A model generated the notes under the pieces. It had not been told where the DNA came from. It did no database searches and saw only the letters and a list, made by a program, of their open reading frames with translations. Position numbers and translations under genes: made by a program. A DNA stretch of 10,346 bases from Cyclostephanos tholiformis. Its lineage: Eukaryota; Bacillariophyta; Thalassiosirophyceae; Thalassiosirales; Thalassiosiraceae. This document shows, piece after piece, positions 8,101-10,346 of this stretch (position 1 is the first letter of the stretch; each line of letters begins with the position of its first letter). Where the stretch lies: the NCBI GenBank assembly GCA_036939975.1, contig JALLPB010001302.1:1-10346 (forward strand), written 5' to 3'.

Positions 8101-10008
8101 GTAGTCAACGATACCCTTCACTCCCCCGGGATGTCGATTGATCAAATCATTCACGTCGTATATAATTCCATGCACGACCACCCAGCTCTCGCCTGTCTGT
8201 AGCCATATGTCCTGCAGACTGAATATCAGATCCTCTTCGCAAAGAAGAAGTGGAACGAAGCCGAATACACCCACGAAGAAGACAGAACACGACACCATGA
8301 TAATGAACAGAGCCACCTTCTCTCGCCACGCCTGTTTGGCATCCTTTGTGGGGCGCATGATGCACTTGTTGGGGATCATGAACGTGATTATCCAAGCGAA
8401 GGATGCCCATATTCGCCCCTCGACAACCTTCGAGCCCTCCTTTTCGCGATGCGGTTGGGGTACGCTTTCTCTCCCCCCCCCAACGGACAAACGCGTGTAG
8501 ATCGTTGATTGCGTCCCCAACGATTCGTCCGCCCAGGAGAATTTGGCGCGCGGGATAAGTGCGGCACTGTTGGCGAGGGAGCGTCCGGAGTTAGTGCCTC
8601 TAGATACACCGAAGACGGAGGATCCGGCGATGCTTTCCGAGCCGTGTCCACCGTAACCGTGTCCACCGTAGCCGCCATACATCATGGCGTCTCCAACTCC
8701 GGGAATCGGCATGTAGGGAGCACCCACCATGAGCTGACTCTGAGAAAATTGGGATGATGCGTTGCTCCCCCCTGAGTGCGGTCCACTGCCTCCGCTGCCT
8801 CCACCGTCGGACGTCGTCGCGAACATGCGATCCCCGGGCAACATCGGCGTCCCCGTGACAGCGAGATTGGGATGAACGAAGCTACTTGACATCGTCCTGC
8901 GAGAGCCTCCCGACCCAATGGAGGGATCCCCGCTTACGCCGGAGGCACCGTGACTCCGACGACTTCCCGACATTCCCGACACGATTGACGGACCCCCCCC
9001 CCCACTTACGAAGACTCCGGACATCATGGACAAATCGTTGCTACCTTTCATCCTTGATGCCTGACCGGGGGTCATGACAAATCCCGTCGGCTCCAACGAA
9101 CCGTCCTGGCTATTCATCCTCGATACTTGGCCAGGCGACGACGCGACGAGTCCCGCCGGCTCCAAAAACGAGCCGGACGCCCTGCTGCCGCTGCTGATGC
9201 TGCTACCGTTGGTGTCGGCGAAGTAGGACGCGGCGTCGCCCCCCCTCTTGCCGATTCCACCGTTGCCTTCTCCATTATTGCGCCCGCCGGCGCTACCGGA
9301 TCCTTTGGTATTATTGGAATCCATGTAACGCCTGGGGATGTACCCCCCCCCAACTCCCCCTAGTCCACGGCTATCAGCGGATAATGCCAGCGTGGCGGTC
9401 ACGTCTTGAGGGGGAGGGCGTCGATGCGCGGAGTATAACGACGAATTGATAGACAGGGAAGAAGGCAGCGGCCGCTGCTGCTGTCGCTGCGGCTGGCGTC
9501 CCTTCTCCTGTGACAATTCCTGCACCAGCTGCATGAGCCTGTCTGCGGCGTCGCTGCCGTGGCCGCCGCTGCCAATGCTTCTACCGCCTCTACTGCCGCC
9601 GGCGGAGCCGGAACGAGAAAGAGGCCGAGATGATGATGGCGACGACGACGACGATGACGACGGCAGTGCCAGCAATCTGCCGGACCGGACAGAGCTGCCA
9701 CTACCGCCTCGGCTGGCGACGACATCTTGTTGCTGGCGCTGGTGATCCTTCCCCTCTACGGCGCGCGTCACCCGTGCGATGCTACGGGAGAAGCTGGACA
9801 GCGACGCGTCGTCCGCTGCATCCTCCCTGCCGCTAGTAACCGTTCGCACGGCCCCGGCGGGGCGACTGATGGTGCTGTTATTGTTCCCGCCACTGTTGTT
9901 ACGTCGGTGGGACGAAGAGGAGACGGAGGCCGCCGGCAGCGGCGCTCGCTTGGCCTCGTCGACGAGGCTGTTGAGGTCGAAGATCATATCCAATCGATGA
10001 GCGGACAT
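5147..10008 (-). CDS. CHS: Chitin synthase, division-2 type, with cytochrome b5-like segment (6 exons, 1432 aa)
   Basis: Predicted processive GT2 enzyme that polymerises UDP-GlcNAc into chitin at the plasma membrane. Exons: 10008-8041, 7946-7424, 7215-7076, 6969-6903, 6822-6674, 6598-5147; 4299 nt including a TGA stop, with every junction keeping frame. Seen in the product: disordered Ser/Gly/Gln-rich N-terminus (1-530); hydrophobic segments at about 533-546 and 565-588 bracketing AWREK (560-564); a cytochrome b5-like segment (about 606-647) with HPGG at 626-629 and GKDASRVFP; a second b5-like piece FTILYDRVYDVTNY (732-745); a membrane helix (831-852); then the catalytic core with PCYNE (873-877), ADG (905-907), PGNRGKRDSQ (986-995), DAD (1039-1041), LPGCF (1107-1111), EDRML (1152-1156) and QRRRW (1191-1195). 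Three C-terminal helices (about 1220-1303), DDFSWG (1310-1315) and an acidic Ser-rich tail follow. The start has A at -3 and is the first ATG of the long open exon. The motif set is that of fungal class IV/V/VII-like enzymes; no myosin head is present. All catalytic motifs are intact, so it is probably functional. Confidence 0.95.
5286..5432 (-). repeat. Coding trinucleotide repeats in the C-terminal tail
   Basis: An AGC/AGT-type run near 5286-5303 encodes a Ser tract, and a GAT run near 5412-5432 encodes six Asp in the tail after DDFSWG. Both are pure enough to change length by replication slippage in steps of whole codons, which would vary the tail without breaking the frame. Confidence 0.75.
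6599..6673 (-). other. Intron 5 of chitin synthase gene
   Basis: This 75-bp phase-0 intron, the shortest in the gene, has donor GTGAGT and acceptor TGCATAG. It joins VVHTK to NRARVYHG, restoring the block that precedes PGNRGKRDSQ in division-2 chitin synthases. Confidence 0.9.
6823..6902 (-). other. Intron 4 of chitin synthase gene
   Basis: This 80-bp phase-1 intron has donor GTAAGT and acceptor CCTCCCAG behind a pyrimidine tract. Splicing rebuilds a Val codon (residue 900) and gives DENK-VLFMVADG, the expected order of the GT2 domain. Exon 4 upstream of it is only 67 bp long. Confidence 0.9.
6970..7075 (-). other. Intron 3 of chitin synthase gene
   Basis: This 106-bp phase-0 intron has donor GTGAGT after the PCYNE codons and acceptor CTCTAG before GGC-GAT-AAC (GDN). 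It interrupts the start of the catalytic domain. Internal TCTAAC and ACTAAT motifs are plausible branch sites. Confidence 0.9.
7216..7423 (-). other. Intron 2 of chitin synthase gene
   Basis: This 208-bp phase-1 intron has donor GTGAGT and acceptor CACAG, joining ATGATG-T to AT-GTC so that a Tyr codon (residue 831) is split. It is about twice the length of the other introns. It contains a CCTAAC branch-like motif and a stretch with short open frames, which I read as chance. The joined protein runs straight from the second b5-like region into a membrane helix, as expected for the family. Confidence 0.85.
7947..8040 (-). other. Intron 1 of chitin synthase gene
   Basis: This 94-bp phase-0 intron starts with GTAAAA directly after the codons for LPQK and ends in TTTCCAAG after a T-rich tract. 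The AAG acceptor is less typical than CAG or TAG. A second AG 18 bp further into the exon (end of GAAAAAG) is also in frame and would remove six residues (CLDMKK). The upstream AG is preferred because it is the first AG after the pyrimidine-rich stretch. Confidence 0.8.
9049..9171 (-). repeat. Internal repeat in the disordered N-terminus
   Basis: Residues 280-298 (SFLEPAGLV..PGQVSRM) and 304-320 (SLEPTGFV..PGQASRM) are two copies of one motif with a period of about 23 residues. They lie within the Ser/Gly-rich segment before the first membrane helix. The copies differ at the DNA level, so the duplication is not recent. Confidence 0.75.
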
Positions 10009-10346
10009 GTTTTGGTTTCTGTTGTATCAAACACTATTTTTATATTATCATTTAGTGGTGTCTCGGTAGATGCGTAGGAAATTTAAACAGACATCAATAC
10101 CCATTGCCATTCAACCACCATCAAATAATGGCTTTAGCCAGCGCAGGAGATGCGGACCTAACACAGCGTGTGTATGGTCCATAGGTGAGAGAACGGACTC
10201 GTCCCCAAAAAAATCTGTGAATACTATTACCAAAAAGGGCTGAAGTAAATCTGTTCGGGGCCGGTCAAATTCTACGTATTTATGTTCGGGTTATACGAAA
10301 TTCTACCAAAGTAGTATTTCCAAAATTTGGGTCCTAACTTTAACTA
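10009..10346 (-). promoter_or_regulatory. Upstream (promoter/5' UTR) region of the chitin synthase gene
   Basis: AT-rich, gene-free DNA lies upstream of the start codon. Read on the minus strand, TATAAAAAT occupies 10044-10036, ending 28 bp before the ATG. If it is a real TATA box, the 5' UTR would be extremely short, so its role is uncertain. The bases before the ATG read CAAAAC, giving A at -3. Two loosely similar blocks containing AAATTCTAC (near 10267-10275 and 10299-10307) form an imperfect direct repeat. No other regulatory motif is recognised. Confidence 0.4.

Noticed and set aside
8138..9836. Several plus-strand open frames of 60-120 codons (for example at 8138-8500, 9446-9745 and 9727-10077)
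   Set aside because: All are antisense to the low-complexity exon 1, where GC-rich Ser/Gly codons suppress stops in every frame. None shows a domain.

Overview
This is a eukaryotic nuclear window dominated by one large, intact, intron-containing gene on the minus strand. Its codons start at 10008 and stop at 5147, and it encodes a division-2-type chitin synthase. Conceptual splicing of six exons gives an uninterrupted product of 1432 residues. The layout is a long disordered Ser/Gly-rich N-terminus, a membrane hairpin with the WREK signature, a cytochrome b5-like segment with HPGG, a GT2 catalytic core (DAD, EDRML, QRRRW), C-terminal membrane helices ending in a DDFSWG motif, and an acidic Ser-rich tail. 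All five introns have GT..AG ends and are short (75-208 bp).

The organism is a chitin-making microbial eukaryote. The chitin synthase alone fits either an early-diverging fungus (or other opisthokont) or a diatom. The transposon remnant next to it resembles a tyrosine-recombinase family that I associate from memory with diatoms and other stramenopiles. The low-complexity style of the N-terminus also fits a diatom. I lean towards a chitin-producing diatom without being certain.

Layout from left to right. 1-331: AT-rich, no gene. 332-583: an abrupt GC-rich, CCG/CTG-rich low-complexity island. 584-2230: mostly CpG-poor, gene-free DNA with short hairpins and two palindromic CACGTG sites near its left edge. 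2231-2373: a small CpG-rich pocket with nested inverted repeats, followed by a 48-bp hairpin. 2459-4130: CpG-poor repeat-like DNA holding a perfect 2 x 47 bp tandem duplication, a G14 tract and a diverged ~155 bp direct repeat. 4185-5085: a decayed tyrosine-recombinase gene on the minus strand, with at least two frameshifts and four in-frame stops; its recognisable part begins about 60 bp beyond the chitin synthase stop codon. 5147-10008: the chitin synthase. 10009-10346: its AT-rich upstream region.

Biologically, the window is one functional cell-wall/chitin-fibre enzyme gene flanked on its 3' side by a transposon graveyard. The decay pattern there is consistent with long-term C-to-T change at CpG sites. 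I found no RNA genes, no CRISPR array and no prokaryotic-type system.
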